Assembly: GCF_000328475.2 (NCBI RefSeq)
Contig: NC_026493.1
Location: forward strand, 1-64,000
Reading direction: 5' to 3'
DNA length: 64,000 bases
Origin: Mycosarcoma maydis
Taxonomy: Eukaryota; Basidiomycota; Ustilaginomycetes; Ustilaginales
Of the stretch, positions 30,601 through 41,300 are shown one piece after another (positions within the stretch are counted from its first letter, which is position 1; each line of letters starts with the position of its first letter). The position numbers were made by a program, and so were the translations under genes. The notes under the pieces were generated by a model. The model did not search any database. It was not told where the DNA came from and worked only from the letters and a program-made list of their open reading frames with translations.

Positions 30601-31795
30601 CGATGAATCTGCGATGCACACTGATAAGCTCGGCTGGAAAGGAATCGATATTGCGGCTAAAGCTCCACAAGATGGCAGCTCTGCGCGTCTTCTCGTCGGC
30701 TTCGCAGCTAGCAATGCGACTGACGAGCGAGATGGCTTGCTCGAGTCGATTGCGCAACGGATCTCGAGGCTCGACGTGCTTCAGGATAGCATCGATGAGA
30801 AGCTTGTAACGGGGAATGCGCTGGATGGGCTCCATGAGGAGATCTCGGAGACCCGTGTTACCGATATCGGTGACTGAGTACTTTGTTCGATCGGTGAAGT
30901 CGCAGAATGCGCGATGTTTTGCCAGCGTACGTTCAATGTGCTTGGCCTTTTCAAAATTCGCAAAGTACTCGGTGTAGCATGAAAAGCACGACATATGGTT
31001 GTAGAGAACATCACCGAGGCCAGCAAGGAGGGCTTGGTGACCTTGAGATGCTAGACGCTCGAGATCGTTAAGAAACGCACGATTGGCACCTGCAATTTCG
31101 CCGATGTTGCCAAAGAGCTTTTGAGCCTCGTAGAGGGGGATGATGGCTCTGTCGCGATCCTTTGCAAGAGTGCGAAGCGGGACGGCATACTTGTGGTAGA
31201 GAACATCGATGCGCTTTACGTAGCTGCGTTCGGTATCGATGAGCTCCTGAACGCGGCCAAACAGGCGCGAAGGATCGATATTGGAGGGCTTAGCGCTAGT
31301 GGAAGGGGAAGAAGAGGCGGCAGAGGAAGAAGACACTGCAGTGATGCTGGATGCGCTCGATGATCTTGGGACTGGCAAAGACTCATCGTAGGAGCCGATA
31401 GCTGTAGAAGGATCGGCGTCGTAGTCATGGACACGGTCGCCTAGCCATGCTTCGAAAGCCGAGGAAGTGTTGGACTTTGATAGGGAGAATGAGGAGGAGG
31501 CAGACGAAGCAGACTGTTCAAGAATGACATCGAAGTAGAAGGCACGAGATAGACTGTCTCCCACACCTGAATTGACGAATTCGGTTTCGGAAAAGGCAGC
31601 ACAGGTGGCTGGGTGTACAACGGGGTGAGAAAGGCCGATGTGTCGGCGTGGTGTGTTGGACTTGCTGCTGGGTGCGCCAGGTGTATGTGAAGGGCGAATT
31701 GGAGACGCAGGCTCTCGGGCGGAGCTTGCTACGATGCTGTTCCCGGCACCAATGCCAGCAAATGGCGACCTTGGCAGGTTGCGAGGGGGCATCAT
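27611..31795 (-). CDS. DH-PH Rho-type guanine nucleotide exchange factor
   Basis: A protein of 1394 residues from MMPPRNLPRSP (ATG 31795). The same frame also has an ATG at 31945 that would add 50 residues, mostly encoded by a GA-repeat tract (SLSLSLFFF), which I take as 5' leader. Residues about 175-365 are a DH domain: RVQELIDTERSYVKRI (CR1), and TGLRDLLMEPIQRIPRYKLLI (the most conserved helix). A PH-like region with CTLFLFDDRIVIVKR follows to about residue 570. Then comes a long Ser-rich disordered part, and from about 1155 coiled coils (LEIQISALRRKCELL, VLRQELKRTKADQHQLMVENKRLKRDL). Family role: loads GTP onto Rho/Cdc42-type GTPases in polarity or cytokinesis. The GTPase cannot be named. 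It converges tail to tail with THO2 across 146 bp. Confidence 0.88.
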   Translation of the reverse strand: MMPPRNLPRSPFAGIGAGNSIVASSAREPASPIRPSHTPGAPSSKSNTPRRHIGLSHPVVHPATCAAFSETEFVNSGVGDSLSRAFYFDVILEQSASSASSSFSLSKSNTSSAFEAWLGDRVHDYDADPSTAIGSYDESLPVPRSSSASSITAVSSSSAASSSPSTSAKPSNIDPSRLFGRVQELIDTERSYVKRIDVLYHKYAVPLRTLAKDRDRAIIPLYEAQKLFGNIGEIAGANRAFLNDLERLASQGHQALLAGLGDVLYNHMSCFSCYTEYFANFEKAKHIERTLAKHRAFCDFTDRTKYSVTDIGNTGLRDLLMEPIQRIPRYKLLIDAILKHVEPRDPLRNRLEQAISLVSRIASCEADEKTRRAAILWSFSRNIDSFPAELISVHRRFIDCIDVDDFPLDSSAAASGIGASFSGLKPIPCTLFLFDDRIVIVKRAHASTSGRKLVGLDDIGRLTSQMKIVTEKSSTASLLVQGKRPELAFRGTVSLMDIEAQDLGGTDLQLTLLRQPSHVIGDKWSNRPLRQYVAVDISAPAPSTHGSRIHTGSSLLDADVSAKLEKMRFLESVWKAKALYKAAQSRCETRCIILPASRRRYDSSDVLPGAPQTSTRLQDARKLIYFHLHSRQGYADQPIRSAVAISVDHHGVDARTRLGSSELTHPHAMLDVSHIDEMEEEFLAQVRTKATHDGGEVHGEMHTLSSADLGDHLAQLSDEVEKRFGSAVRTYTLSQPGTLSGSGFRQRAKAAAGLENFGRSLLFGASAATSSISSAGISNLDVFGSPARRSNSNASKSTLSSNAASINSRGMTMSTAGTSISSRSGAFDAFSRGTTNSPGSFRRFGRRRSSSVGPPSSVISRCGADSADENEDQLLRRARAATPDPVSLLSTSAGASTLASPRLTGGRILGGHVRARTESAAPTATNWSPSKTQAPYQQRQRADSVELSRTPSSAGRRPTGPREQTSPSPVPTSRRMEPTSPSWLSSGPTTPLNIRRKPAPKAVRDTDNAEDSNVNTPIRTRPVSSMSTYGADAAHNSDDNEPQVARRRVSGAKRPLSSSDADVAEFTRQGSLSKRRSLGRDSEADAPRQAATLPRSQPLARLSTEEQTQRASISESETSTERGHGESHAAKPPATPVRNSSTASKSLEARRRNEAMEHGLRIFREEMSLLRCDIDILQSSMAAMENQARTPRKRRSDDSTLLNQVDLNATASISAEVDHIYARVKKLDLLLADVDSKWISCIRMHNRIVHDLNNATSAPASGGAPAPAAERAQLSHSDDTRGSNVETLTKEKEKLEIQISALRRKCELLTTLEADGRLENTEIHKAFNEELDMLYDHTQTPEIDQLGVLRQELKRTKADQHQLMVENKRLKRDLIIQQAHTDTYRDALARHGLL

Positions 31796-31894
31796 AAGTA
31801 CAGTAGAACCTTTGAGCGTCGACCCAGGGTTGCGTCTAAGTTGCGCCTTTTCACGGGTGTTGGCAGGAAAGACAGAGAAAGAGAGAAAAAAAAA

Positions 31895-31914
31895 GAGAGA
31901 GAGAGAGAGAGAGC
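31895..31914. repeat. (GA)n microsatellite in RhoGEF leader
   Basis: About ten GA units follow an A-rich tract. If translated from the upstream ATG they would encode an alternating Ser-Leu stretch. Confidence 0.8.
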
Positions 31915-32234
31915 GTATATGTGTACTTGCGTCAGAATGGCTCATTCATTCTGTATGGGAGATGATGGGTGAAATGTTCTGGAGTGTCACCGTGACAAGA
32001 CGGGAGAGATGATGATGGAGTGAGAAGGATTCGTAGCTGAACGCTGCTTCACATTCCCAACGTCTCAGCTGTGGGTCACGAGTGTTGAGAGACACCAACT
32101 CACAACTCTTCCTCTTACCTCCACTCATCCTCCTGTCCCAAACCAAAATAAATCCACAAAAACACACGCGAGCCTGCACGCTGAAACGCGTGTTCTGTCC
32201 ACATGACTCACGACTGGCGTGTGGTCCAGCACGC

Positions 32235-32360
32235 ATTCACGATTCACGATTCACGATTCGTGATTGTGATTTGTGAATTTTAAATTCCTGTTAGATCCAA
32301 CTCAAATATGGAGAAGATTCATGATTCGTGATTCTGATTCACGATTCACGATTCGTGATT
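32235..32360. repeat. Two mixed-orientation GATTCAC/GTGATTC heptamer clusters
   Basis: Cluster 32235-32277 has three GATTCAC-type copies followed by GTGATT copies. Cluster 32317-32360 alternates the two. The switch of orientation within a cluster makes each partly palindromic. Confidence 0.8.
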
Positions 32361-32937
32361 ATATCGCACCTCGTAAAAATCCCTTGCTTAGCTGATAATG
32401 ATTTGTGATTCGACCCTTTCGTGTTTCAGTCACGAGTTCCTAGGCGTGAGGACGTGGAGCAGAGAGAGCTTGGCTTGTGGGTTCTTTCATGGTCCTGCAT
32501 CAGCAACAACGGGCAATCTGGCATGTCGAATGAAGTAGTTGCGTCAATAGAGCACGGCCAAACCCTGACATGCGACATGCAGTCCGTCAGCGCGACCAAG
32601 CAACTGAAGACTGCGTACGCAGTCGGAGCGCAGCATGAAAGAGCACATCAACGTCGAGTCGAGAGTCTCACATGCACAGGAACAGACGACACGCTTCTCT
32701 GAGCAGCACTGAATGATAATTTTCTTCAACTAGAACCTGATGAAAATCACGAATGATGAAAATGAAAGGAGCTACATAGTACAAAAGTTGCTGGGACAGG
32801 GGAAGCGCTACAAATGCTCAACAGAACCAAGATGAGACGTCGAGACTACGAGTCGAGAGGAGACACAGATAGACGAGATACGAAGGAATTGCTACTAACC
32901 CACGGACGAAACCAGGGCTTTACTAAGAGGTGAAGAA

Positions 32938-33564
32938 TTAAACGGTGCCGGAGCCTACGTGAGCGGTAGCCGAAGTGTTGCCGGTAGCCACATCCTGAAC
33001 AACTTCAATGTGACCCTGCTTCTTGTTTCCCGTTGCCTCGCGCTTGGACCTGTAGTTCTTGATGGCCGACTTGATGGCATCCTCAGCGAGCATGGAGCAG
33101 TGAAGCTTGACGGGTGGAAGGCAGAGCTCCTGAGCAATCTCGGTGTTCTTGATCTTGGCAGCTTCGTCAAGGGAGAGACCTTTGACACGTTCAGTCATGT
33201 AAGATGACGAAGCGATAGCCGAACCACAGCCAAACGTCTTGAAACGAACATCCTCGATGATCCCTTCTTCGTTGACCTTGATCGAGAGTTTCATGACGTC
33301 GCCACACGCGGGAGCGCCGACAAGACCGATACCAACGTTTTTCTCGGTTTTGAGGAACGATCCAACATTGCGTGGGTTTTCGTAGTGATCGATGACCTTT
33401 TCGTGGTAGCCACGTCGCTGAACAGCAGCACCAAAGACATTCGAAGAAGTGGAAGCGCGAGCTGTGGCGACTGCAGCAGGTCGTGCGACCGTAGAGAAGC
33501 TAGCTGTTCGCGAAGTCGAGGCTACAGCCTGTTTTGCGAAGGGAATGATAGAGTTTCGCAACAT
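32938..33564 (-). CDS. ISU1: Mitochondrial iron-sulfur cluster assembly scaffold
   Basis: A 208-residue intronless protein from the first ATG (33564); the frame upstream begins with GTG. Residues 1 to about 50 are rich in Ala, Ser and Arg with no acidic residues, a mitochondrial presequence ending near QRRGYHEKV. The IscU core follows: Cys87 (PACGDV, with Asp89), Cys113 (FGCGSA) and Cys156 (LHCSML) are the cluster ligands, and LPPVK (149-153) is the docking site for the Hsp70 chaperone Ssq1/HscA type. Family role: the platform on which the Nfs1-Isd11 desulfurase and frataxin build [2Fe-2S] clusters. The C-terminal extension (173-208, charged then Gly/Thr-rich) is somewhat longer than in bacterial IscU. 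Confidence 0.96.
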   Translation of the reverse strand: MLRNSIIPFAKQAVASTSRTASFSTVARPAAVATARASTSSNVFGAAVQRRGYHEKVIDHYENPRNVGSFLKTEKNVGIGLVGAPACGDVMKLSIKVNEEGIIEDVRFKTFGCGSAIASSSYMTERVKGLSLDEAAKIKNTEIAQELCLPPVKLHCSMLAEDAIKSAIKNYRSKREATGNKKQGHIEVVQDVATGNTSATAHVGSGTV

Positions 33565-36122
33565 GATGTGTGTCGGGTGGCAGAAAGTGTTAACGTGTGT
33601 TGTGGGTATACTTGAATGTGGCGATGTAAAGTTGTGGATCTGGATTAATAACTTGGTGATGGTAGAAAATGGCGAGGTGGCAGGGAGAGTCACGAGCCAC
33701 GATCATTAATGATGCACTCGAGTCAAGACTGGGTCAAAAGCCGATAAGTGAGTGCAGCTACAGATGCTGACTCGCCACACAAATTCTGTGAATCTCTTGT
33801 CTCTGTGTAGCAAGAACAAATCGTGAATTACGAATGGAGAGACCGAAAATTGTGGAATCCGTCGAGAGAGCCGTCTTCAGCCGCACGGACTGCGTTCGCC
33901 GGACGCCGCGGCCTTACCAAGAACAAATTTTCTGAAATGAATGAGACTATATACTGGCAGTTTGTCGTTCAAAAAGACTCAATCAAAATCTTTTCTAGAA
34001 TACGCCATTTGTCAGAGAAACTCAGCCGGTGCGAAGGAAGCTTGTCTCGTGCGACACAGCGTAGTATTGATCTGAAAGATCGGGGTTCCCGATCTAGGCG
34101 CTAACAATTTTACTTTCCAGTGGCAACCTAAAGTCACCGAGATTGACAGCCATACAGTATCTAGTCACGAGTGTGAGTGGCTCTGTAGAATCCAACAGCA
34201 GCGTGGCAGACGTGTTATTAAGCCGTGAGTCACGAGAATTGTGTGCGGGGGTGTCTGTGTTCCAAACATCTTCTCTACGGCCGAATAAGGCGAACGTGCG
34301 TCCGAGTTGCAGAACCAGCGCAAGACGCATGCAAACTCGGCATCAAGTGTCATACTCGAACTCCGATTAACTTAGGGGTAGTACGCTCCATCCACGTTCT
34401 GCCTCGAACGGTTCGACGTGGTACAACTAAGTGTTGCGCAAGTAAAGCCAGTGCCGAGAGTGCCCTGACCATGTGTGCCCTTTTCTGGCAGATGGAATCA
34501 AGCGACGACAGCGATTCAGAGACGGACATCGCCGTTAAGTGAGTTGTGAGTTTTATAACTGTATTTGCAATAGTTGCGTAGTCACCTGACGCTTGCAAGT
34601 TGGTCGCGTGCGGCTGTCACTAATCATGATTTTGCTCACCACCGACACTCGTGCCTGTTGCTACATACAGTATACATTTCTCATCTTTGCGATTGTCTTG
34701 CTTCGGACAATTGCCAGCCAAGTACTATGTGACAAGCGCCGTGGTTATCTTGATGGCACTTCAGATTGACTGGGCATGAAAGCCTGGTTTGCAAATGAAT
34801 GAGAAGCCTTTTCTGCCTCAAGCATCAGCTGTGTTCTCTGAGACACGGCTCTCGTGTACCAAGTGAATGCGGTTCTAGGCGTTGGCTGTCAATCACAATC
34901 GCGAATGCCATCATATCCGAATTGCTAACCGCAACATGTTCCGTCTCTTCCAACTTGATAAGATAGGCTTTCACCAAAAAGCTTGAACTCGAGGGCGCAA
35001 GACCTGGCTTTCAGCGAACTTTGAACCTGATCGCCAAGCTCGAGATGCTTCCTTGTGCTTGACGTGAAGCAGCATTTGCCTCAAGTGATCGAGCCAAAGC
35101 TCAACCTTGTTTCTGCAAAGGCAATCAAGCACCCGAGGTCTAAAGCGCAGCTGAGCATCAACAGGACAGCAGAAAATACTTGAGGGTGTGAAATGATCCA
35201 AGCTTTCAGACTCCGCTCGCCTTTTCTGACCTTATCCGGGCCATGTGCCTGTCCTTTATTTGGCATCACTGTCTCTCGGCAACAAGCTTGGACTAACTAA
35301 CGTAGCAACACCCTGAGATCGTCGATCCTTGGAAACCAAATGCGCTCAACTATCATGCACATATCCTCAGTGCGCAGCTAGGCCGGCACACCTCGGCGTT
35401 CAACTGCAGAACACCTGCCATGGCCTGCTTGTTGGAAAGTTTCTTCCAACATCATGCTGCGCCTCTCCCCTTCCACCCTGATCCTTCTGCCATCAAGATC
35501 CATTTCAACGCACATGACCGCCCTAGTGTGCTCCACAGCAGATGGCTCTCCTTGATCTTTGAGTTTGTCTTCACTTGGCTGTTTGAGCATCCTGTATTTC
35601 TCTTGCTCTGCAATCTTTATCTGGTTCTCTTTCACTCTATCGCATTGTCAAGGCACAGCCTTTCGTCACTGAGTCTATGATCGACTAACCATACCAGAGC
35701 TAGCTCTTAGCAGCGATCCATCTGCACCTCTGTTGACGGGTACCTTTTCTTTTGCTGGTCTCCAAGCCACAGCCGGCAAATCGTTACACGATTGTGCACT
35801 CGCTCCGAGCATAGAATTACCTGCCGATTGTCATATCTAGGCTTGGGCTTGTCATTCGGACTCAAGGAGACTAACGGAAACAAGCCTTTGTTATTTCTTC
35901 TGGTGCTGTTGCTGCTGGCGCCCATAGCAGCGGAACGCCATCCACTGCGGACTCAGCGTCAGCCTAAGCTCCATATCAGCGTCTGGAAGCACCTCGCCTT
36001 CTTCCTGATAATTAGCTTTCACCCTGATGTCCTCTCGAACCTATATCGCAAGCCCATCTTTCGCCCATTGCTACCATTTGGTCCTCAATAAGACTTCGCG
36101 CTCGTCGTCAAAAGTGAACGAC
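33565..36122. other. Gene-poor spacer, 2.5 kb
   Basis: No open frame here has recognisable protein features. An 8-bp-arm inverted repeat lies at 34077-34095. A single GTGAATT-type heptamer copy lies near 33820. The last few hundred bases are the upstream region of the hydrolase-like gene. Confidence 0.55.
34077..34095. repeat. Perfect 8-bp inverted repeat, 3-nt loop
   Basis: AGATCGGG and CCCGATCT are separated by GTT, so the strand could fold into a short tight hairpin. It is isolated in a spacer, with no gene end within 500 bp, so a terminator role is unlikely. Confidence 0.6.
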
Positions 36123-37523
36123 ATGCCACATCAACGTCTTTTGATCATGCGACGATGGAATGCCAGCATGCTTTGTCTGGCACTCATTGTGCTCCAGCTG
36201 CTCTCGCCTAGCGTCTCCGCAGAAGTGGCAAGAGTACGGTCCTCCTCACTATCGACAATCCTCGCTCGCGATGCTTTTTCCGACCAGGATCCAATTAGTA
36301 GTGAAGGCGAAACGCACGTCCGTCCCACCGTCCCGAGGGGCGCTTCTCTCGTCTCGCTTCCCGTCACCTCTGCAGCATCACTGGCAGTGTATTGGACGGC
36401 GAATCCCAAGAATTCGACGGCTACTAATGCCTACATCATAATGCACGGAAAACTTCGAGATGGTGCCAATTACTGGAACATCCTCAACAATATTATCAAA
36501 TCCGCCATCGCGGCCAAAACGCCCAATGCCGTTTCGACATGCATCGTCGCAGCACCACAGTTTTACTCGACCCGATTAAACTCGGGCCAGTACACAACAA
36601 GCCAGCTGGCATGGGCAGATACCAATGTTTGGCAAGCGGGTCAAGCGGCGAATCATCCATCAGCTAGCAATGTCACTAGTTTCGATGCTCTGGATGCGCT
36701 GCTCGCCGAATTTAGCGATACCTCCAAGTACCCCAGCATGAAGCTCATCACTTTCGTCGGACATGGAGGAGGCGGTCAGCTGATTTCGAGGTATGCCATG
36801 GCAGGTGCAGGACTGCCAAGTTCGAGCCGTATTCAACTGCGTTACGTGGTCGGCGATCCATCTTCCAACCCCTACTATACCCTGGATCGACCGCTCCAAG
36901 ACGATTCGGTAGCTAATAAATCCACGTGCCCACTCTACAATCGATGGAGATACGGATTCGACCAATTCAACGGCACAAAATCTTCTGGTCTCCTGACACC
37001 ACAACAATACTTTGCTCGGCTAGCCACGCGCGATGTACGGTGGGTGGTAGGATACCAAGACACTCGACCTGATGGGGACAACACCTGTATGGCCAAACTC
37101 CAAGGTGGCGCAGCACGACGTGATCGGAACTTGAGCTGGTGGAGATACATCAACACGCTCGCTGGCACGAAAGAAGACCTCACCGGTTTCCCTGGAGCTT
37201 TGCCTGGAATGGTTTCGTGGGGGAACGTGACGCAAAATACGCTCAACCATCGATTGACGGTGGTCTATGGAGCCGATCACGACGCACAGGATGTGTATTC
37301 GAGTCTGGAAGGCATGTCGGCTCTGTTTGACGATACGCAAAATGTTCAGTTGGGTTGGAGACCGCAGGGTTGGAAAAATGTAACGAGCGTGAACCACTCG
37401 ACGGCCGCTTCGAGCAGCGAGTCATCGGGAGGTGTATCCACGCTGATCGAAGTGCGGCTCAGTCTGGCGGCCTTGGTTGCGATCGCGTCGCTGCTTGTTG
37501 TTGGGGCTTCCGTCTTGCTTTGA
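36123..37523 (+). CDS. Secreted, probably GPI-anchored alpha/beta-hydrolase-like protein
   Basis: A 466-residue protein from ATG 36123; in-frame ATGs at 36027 and 36147 are alternatives. The one chosen places a good signal peptide (MLCLALIVLQLLSPSVSA) within residues 16-33. The body has hydrolase-like landmarks: AYIIMHGKLRDGANYW, then LITFVGHGGGGQLISRYAM (209-227) at the nucleophile elbow, YVVGDPSSNPY, and a late His in YGADHDAQDVY. The elbow GxSxG is here G-H-G-G-G: Gly215 replaces the expected Ser. Ten or so Asn-x-Ser/Thr sites fit a secreted protein. The C-terminus is a Ser-rich segment then a hydrophobic tail (LAALVAIASLLVVGASVLL) with no basic end, as in GPI-anchored wall or membrane proteins. 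Enzyme activity is uncertain because of the missing Ser. Confidence 0.8.
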   Translation: MPHQRLLIMRRWNASMLCLALIVLQLLSPSVSAEVARVRSSSLSTILARDAFSDQDPISSEGETHVRPTVPRGASLVSLPVTSAASLAVYWTANPKNSTATNAYIIMHGKLRDGANYWNILNNIIKSAIAAKTPNAVSTCIVAAPQFYSTRLNSGQYTTSQLAWADTNVWQAGQAANHPSASNVTSFDALDALLAEFSDTSKYPSMKLITFVGHGGGGQLISRYAMAGAGLPSSSRIQLRYVVGDPSSNPYYTLDRPLQDDSVANKSTCPLYNRWRYGFDQFNGTKSSGLLTPQQYFARLATRDVRWVVGYQDTRPDGDNTCMAKLQGGAARRDRNLSWWRYINTLAGTKEDLTGFPGALPGMVSWGNVTQNTLNHRLTVVYGADHDAQDVYSSLEGMSALFDDTQNVQLGWRPQGWKNVTSVNHSTAASSSESSGGVSTLIEVRLSLAALVAIASLLVVGASVLL

Positions 37524-40260
37524 TAGCCAAGGGCGGATGGATACAGTATACTATCAGACATGGACCCACTGTGTGGGTCACTCGCGACTATTACCTAGCA
37601 TTTCGCAGTCGCATTCATGATTGTTTTCTTCTAGACGTGAATCACGAATGTCATGCTCAAGCGTGATTCGTGATTGTGCATGTGTAGAGAGGGTGAGAGC
37701 ATCGACACAGCGAATCGTCCCTGATCTAGTGAGAAGATTCTAGTCCGCTTGAAATCGGCCCACCTCGGCCACGGCTCAGCAGCTCATGTGTCTCATTTAG
37801 AGTCTCGTGGCCTACAATCGTCCATGTTGGTAGTGAAGGCTAATTGCGCCCTTTGGCCCGACACTCGTATTAGCAATGTACTCACGAATCACAGTATTCT
37901 GCGAATGTCGCCAGCTGATGGAAGGTGCAAGTCGAAGCCCAAGATTCGCGATCAGCATGGAGAGCGAGGTCGAGGCAAGCGCGTCCCTGAACCAAAACGA
38001 TGACAACCTCTACGGAGAACAGGGAGATTCAGCTGGACTGCGTGCATCAAGTTGGAACGTACGATCAAAAATGGTGGTGGCTGTCTACGAAGTTTAGATA
38101 AGCGATAGGTCTAGCTTTCGACATTCAGCAAAGATTCGCGCGTTGCACTATTATTGGTCTGACGGTGAGATGCAGCGAGCCGATCGTCAATGCAAATGGC
38201 AGAAACAATGCACTTACGATATCGCACGAGCAGGATGAGCATGAACTCCAACGTTGCCATCGGCTCTGAACAAACAAGTGAAACGGGATGCATGGGGCCC
38301 CATGGACCGTGTTACCATGCAATCTGAGCGTCGATGCAGCAGCGAGATCCCTCTCACGAATCACGAATGTTTTCACTGCACAAGTTGGTTATACCGACGT
38401 TGGATCGCGCTTGACCGAACGACGCTGAGTAATCGGTTACCGTCCCAACGATGAAGCCGGGGGCTTATGAATCGGAGAGTAGCGGAGACAAAAAACGCTC
38501 GATATCGATCGCTCTTAAAACCGATGCAAGAGTAAGAGTGTGGTATCGTCGACTGAGCCAAAGATGGTTTAGCCATGCTCAGTGGGGTTGAGGCTGGTGC
38601 AGCAGGAGTTTGTAAATCCAATGGGCAGCAAATCCAATCGTGAATGGGCAGCGGGGAGCAAATTTGAGCTCCCGCTTACTCCGACTAAGATGCTCATCTC
38701 TGCCATTTCGCCGTCACTCTGGCGTCTCTCTCTGTCTGTCTCTGCTCTTGGCGGAATAAGGGAGCGATAACTGTTGGCTCATTGCATCAAGGCATTCAGA
38801 CAGCGAGAAAAGACAATGCGACGATCACGCTTGACGAATGGTGCATCCATGTTCGGTTCGATCGCACGGGAGGCGAACAAGTGGGGTTACCGCAAGCCAG
38901 GTGTGCGGCTGGATCGAGGTCTTGGCGCAAGGAACACTTGGCAAAGCGCGCTCGCTTTCGTGCGTGCCGGCAACAGCTCCTCCTCCCACGCATACACACC
39001 TCCACAAAGTTGGTCGGGCAAGTGCAGTACATGTTGGATGAAAGATGCGGCAAATCCACTATTCGTGATTGTCACAATTCCGATGGGCTGGTTCTGATGA
39101 GGCCAATACCTGCAGATCAGCGACTGGCAGTTGTGAGTCATTTGTGTTTGAACGCGTTGATCAAGGCTACAGACACTTGAAGTGTGGCTATGATCGAAAC
39201 GTGAATTGGCGGCAACGGTCGGATAAAAGCTGCTGGAGATTACAGTACATACACGACGAGGCGCTAGGAGAAGCTCGGTGACTCGCCAAGATCTGCTTAC
39301 CCCGCAACTTTGGATTACAAGCACGAATCAGTGAAAATGTGGGTTGTCACCGATGTAATAAGGATGTGTCACGCTGCTAAGTTAGTCACTGACTGCACGA
39401 GTTCAGGTGTCAGCACAATCAAGAATGAATCATATGTTCTGTAATCCCGCACCACTCAGAAGTATGCCCGCTATGCCCGCCACGCCGTGGGTTGATGATG
39501 AACACATCAAGTGAGCTGAGTTGCGCTGTGTCGGGCAATGTACGAGGTACATCGGCGTCTTCCAAGCTTGCTCAGGCGGAACGCGCAAACTCACGACGTG
39601 TACATAGGCGAGAATGGACGGGACAGGAAAGCGGTGCTTGGATGCGAACGTTCGATCAGGATTCGAGTTGCTGTTTTGGAATCAAGGCATTTAGCTTGTG
39701 CATGGACGACTGTCGCACAAACAGTGGTTGGTGATTGCACGGTGATCCTGGGCTGGCGTTGACCGGCGAAATCGAGCAAGACAAGGCGCGTGTCAGGCTG
39801 GACTCGAGCGAGGGAATTACCGCGGTGATGATTCTGATTGGTGCAATGCCAAGAGCTGAGCTGCGCAACGGGCTGACGAGCAATGATACGAAGCGGCTGA
39901 AGCGCGTTGGGGCAACCATCTGCCACGAACAAGCTCTTGTTTATATTTTTGGGATGGTTTAGGCGCAGAAGAGTTGGGCAACACGCACCCCAACTGCGGT
40001 GAGCTGTGCTACCTGGCAGCAGATCTGCAAGGTGGTGCAATCGTCAACTGAGTGCTCTCGCCCACCCTGCAACCCTCTGTTCTTGGCGCAGCGTGAGTTG
40101 GAAGAGCAACGAATCAGCAGGGAAATCCAAACCGAAACCGAACCATTAGCGCCGGAAAAGCCACGAGTTTCAGATTCGGGGTTGGAACTTTGCCACGCGG
40201 CCAAAACAATAAGAAAACAAAAACCAAAATACAGTAAACACACATTAGAATGTCATTCGA

Positions 40261-40302
40261 GTCGTGAGTCGTGAGTCGTGAGTCGTGAATCGTGAATCGT
40301 GA
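40261..40302. repeat. Heptamer tandem array, six units
   Basis: Four GTCGTGA units followed by two ATCGTGA units in perfect 7-bp register. The change of one base between blocks suggests unit-by-unit spread. Confidence 0.9.
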
Positions 40303-40395
40303 GTGGGGTAAAGGTCGATAGCAAAATTCGTAAAATCAAGGCCAGGCCTAGACAGTGACGGGCCAGATGCGTCTAATACTATCTATCCATGTTCG

Positions 40396-40429
40396 TGAGA
40401 GAGAGAGAGAGAGAGATTTTGTGTGTGTC
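40396..40429. repeat. (GA)n followed by (GT)n microsatellite
   Basis: About ten GA units, a T run, then four GT units. Confidence 0.8.
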
Positions 40430-41294
40430 TGAGAAATGCAATTTCCCCACATTGGCACCTCCGAATCGCAACTCACTTACCTTCTCTTGGCGCTGAGAAT
40501 CCAGCCCATCATCAGAGCAAACCACAACAGCCCAGTCTCAACCGCCGAGGAAGTCCAGAGCATGCAGCTTCTGCTTCTGTGCCTGATTCCGTGTGCGCAG
40601 CGTCGGTGCACATCTCTCTATCCGCCCTGCCTGTCGCCAAGAGTGAGCCACCTTGCCCCGCCTCAGAGCACAACTTTCTCCTCGTTCCACCAAGCCCGCG
40701 TCGTGGCCGCCAAAGGCTTGCTTTTCCATCCTTCACATGACCTTGCCTTCAGCCTCGTAGAGTCAGGGCGCGGTGTTTGCTACCCGGTCCGGCATGGTTA
40801 TGTTCGCTCTCGGCCCAAGCGATGTTCTAGCCGGAATGGGGTAACTCCACGCGAGCAACCCAAGTCCTGCCCACTCAAGGCGTGGTTCGACTCTGATCGC
40901 TCCTTGGTTGTGCCTGTAAAGCTTGTCCATACTCTTGTCACGACCTAACCCCAGCTCGGGCGGAGATCGGAATAGAGAGGGTCTCTCGCGTGTTTTTATC
41001 TTGCTGCATCTTCTCTCCTCGTTACGCGCCATGGTTTCCAGAGATTCGTGAGTCATGCAGTTCTGCTTGACCACGAACCTTAGCTTGGTGTAGTCTTACT
41101 GAGCAGCACTCACAGCACTGTGCGCAGCTGTAACAGCAGCAGCTCATGCACCCATCACAAAAGTGTTGTGGACACGTTGGGTGCCTGACTCGCAACTTGA
41201 AACTACTACTCGAACGTTCCGCTCCACTTGCTCGTCAAGCTTAGTGAGACCCTCATCATACGTATACGACTCGCACATCCTCGCTCTTGTTAGA

Positions 41295-41300
41295 TATAAG
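41295..41300 (+). promoter_or_regulatory. TATA-like box upstream of the MFS permease gene
   Basis: TATAAG lies 189 bp before the ATG at 41489, followed by pyrimidine-rich leader DNA. Assigned by motif only. Confidence 0.3.

Larger units (their letters stand above)
31796..32937. other. Spacer between RhoGEF and ISU1 with heptamer arrays
   Basis: A 1.14 kb region holding the RhoGEF promoter and the ISU1 3' end. Two heptamer clusters lie at 32235-32277 and 32317-32360, both mixing GATTCAC and GTGATTC orientations, with further single copies near 32402. No supported gene. Confidence 0.6.

Noticed and set aside
40436..40948. 170-codon plus-strand frame upstream of the permease gene
   Set aside because: Composition is irregular, Ser/Pro/Leu with no domain, and the same DNA is open on the minus strand; insufficient support for a gene.
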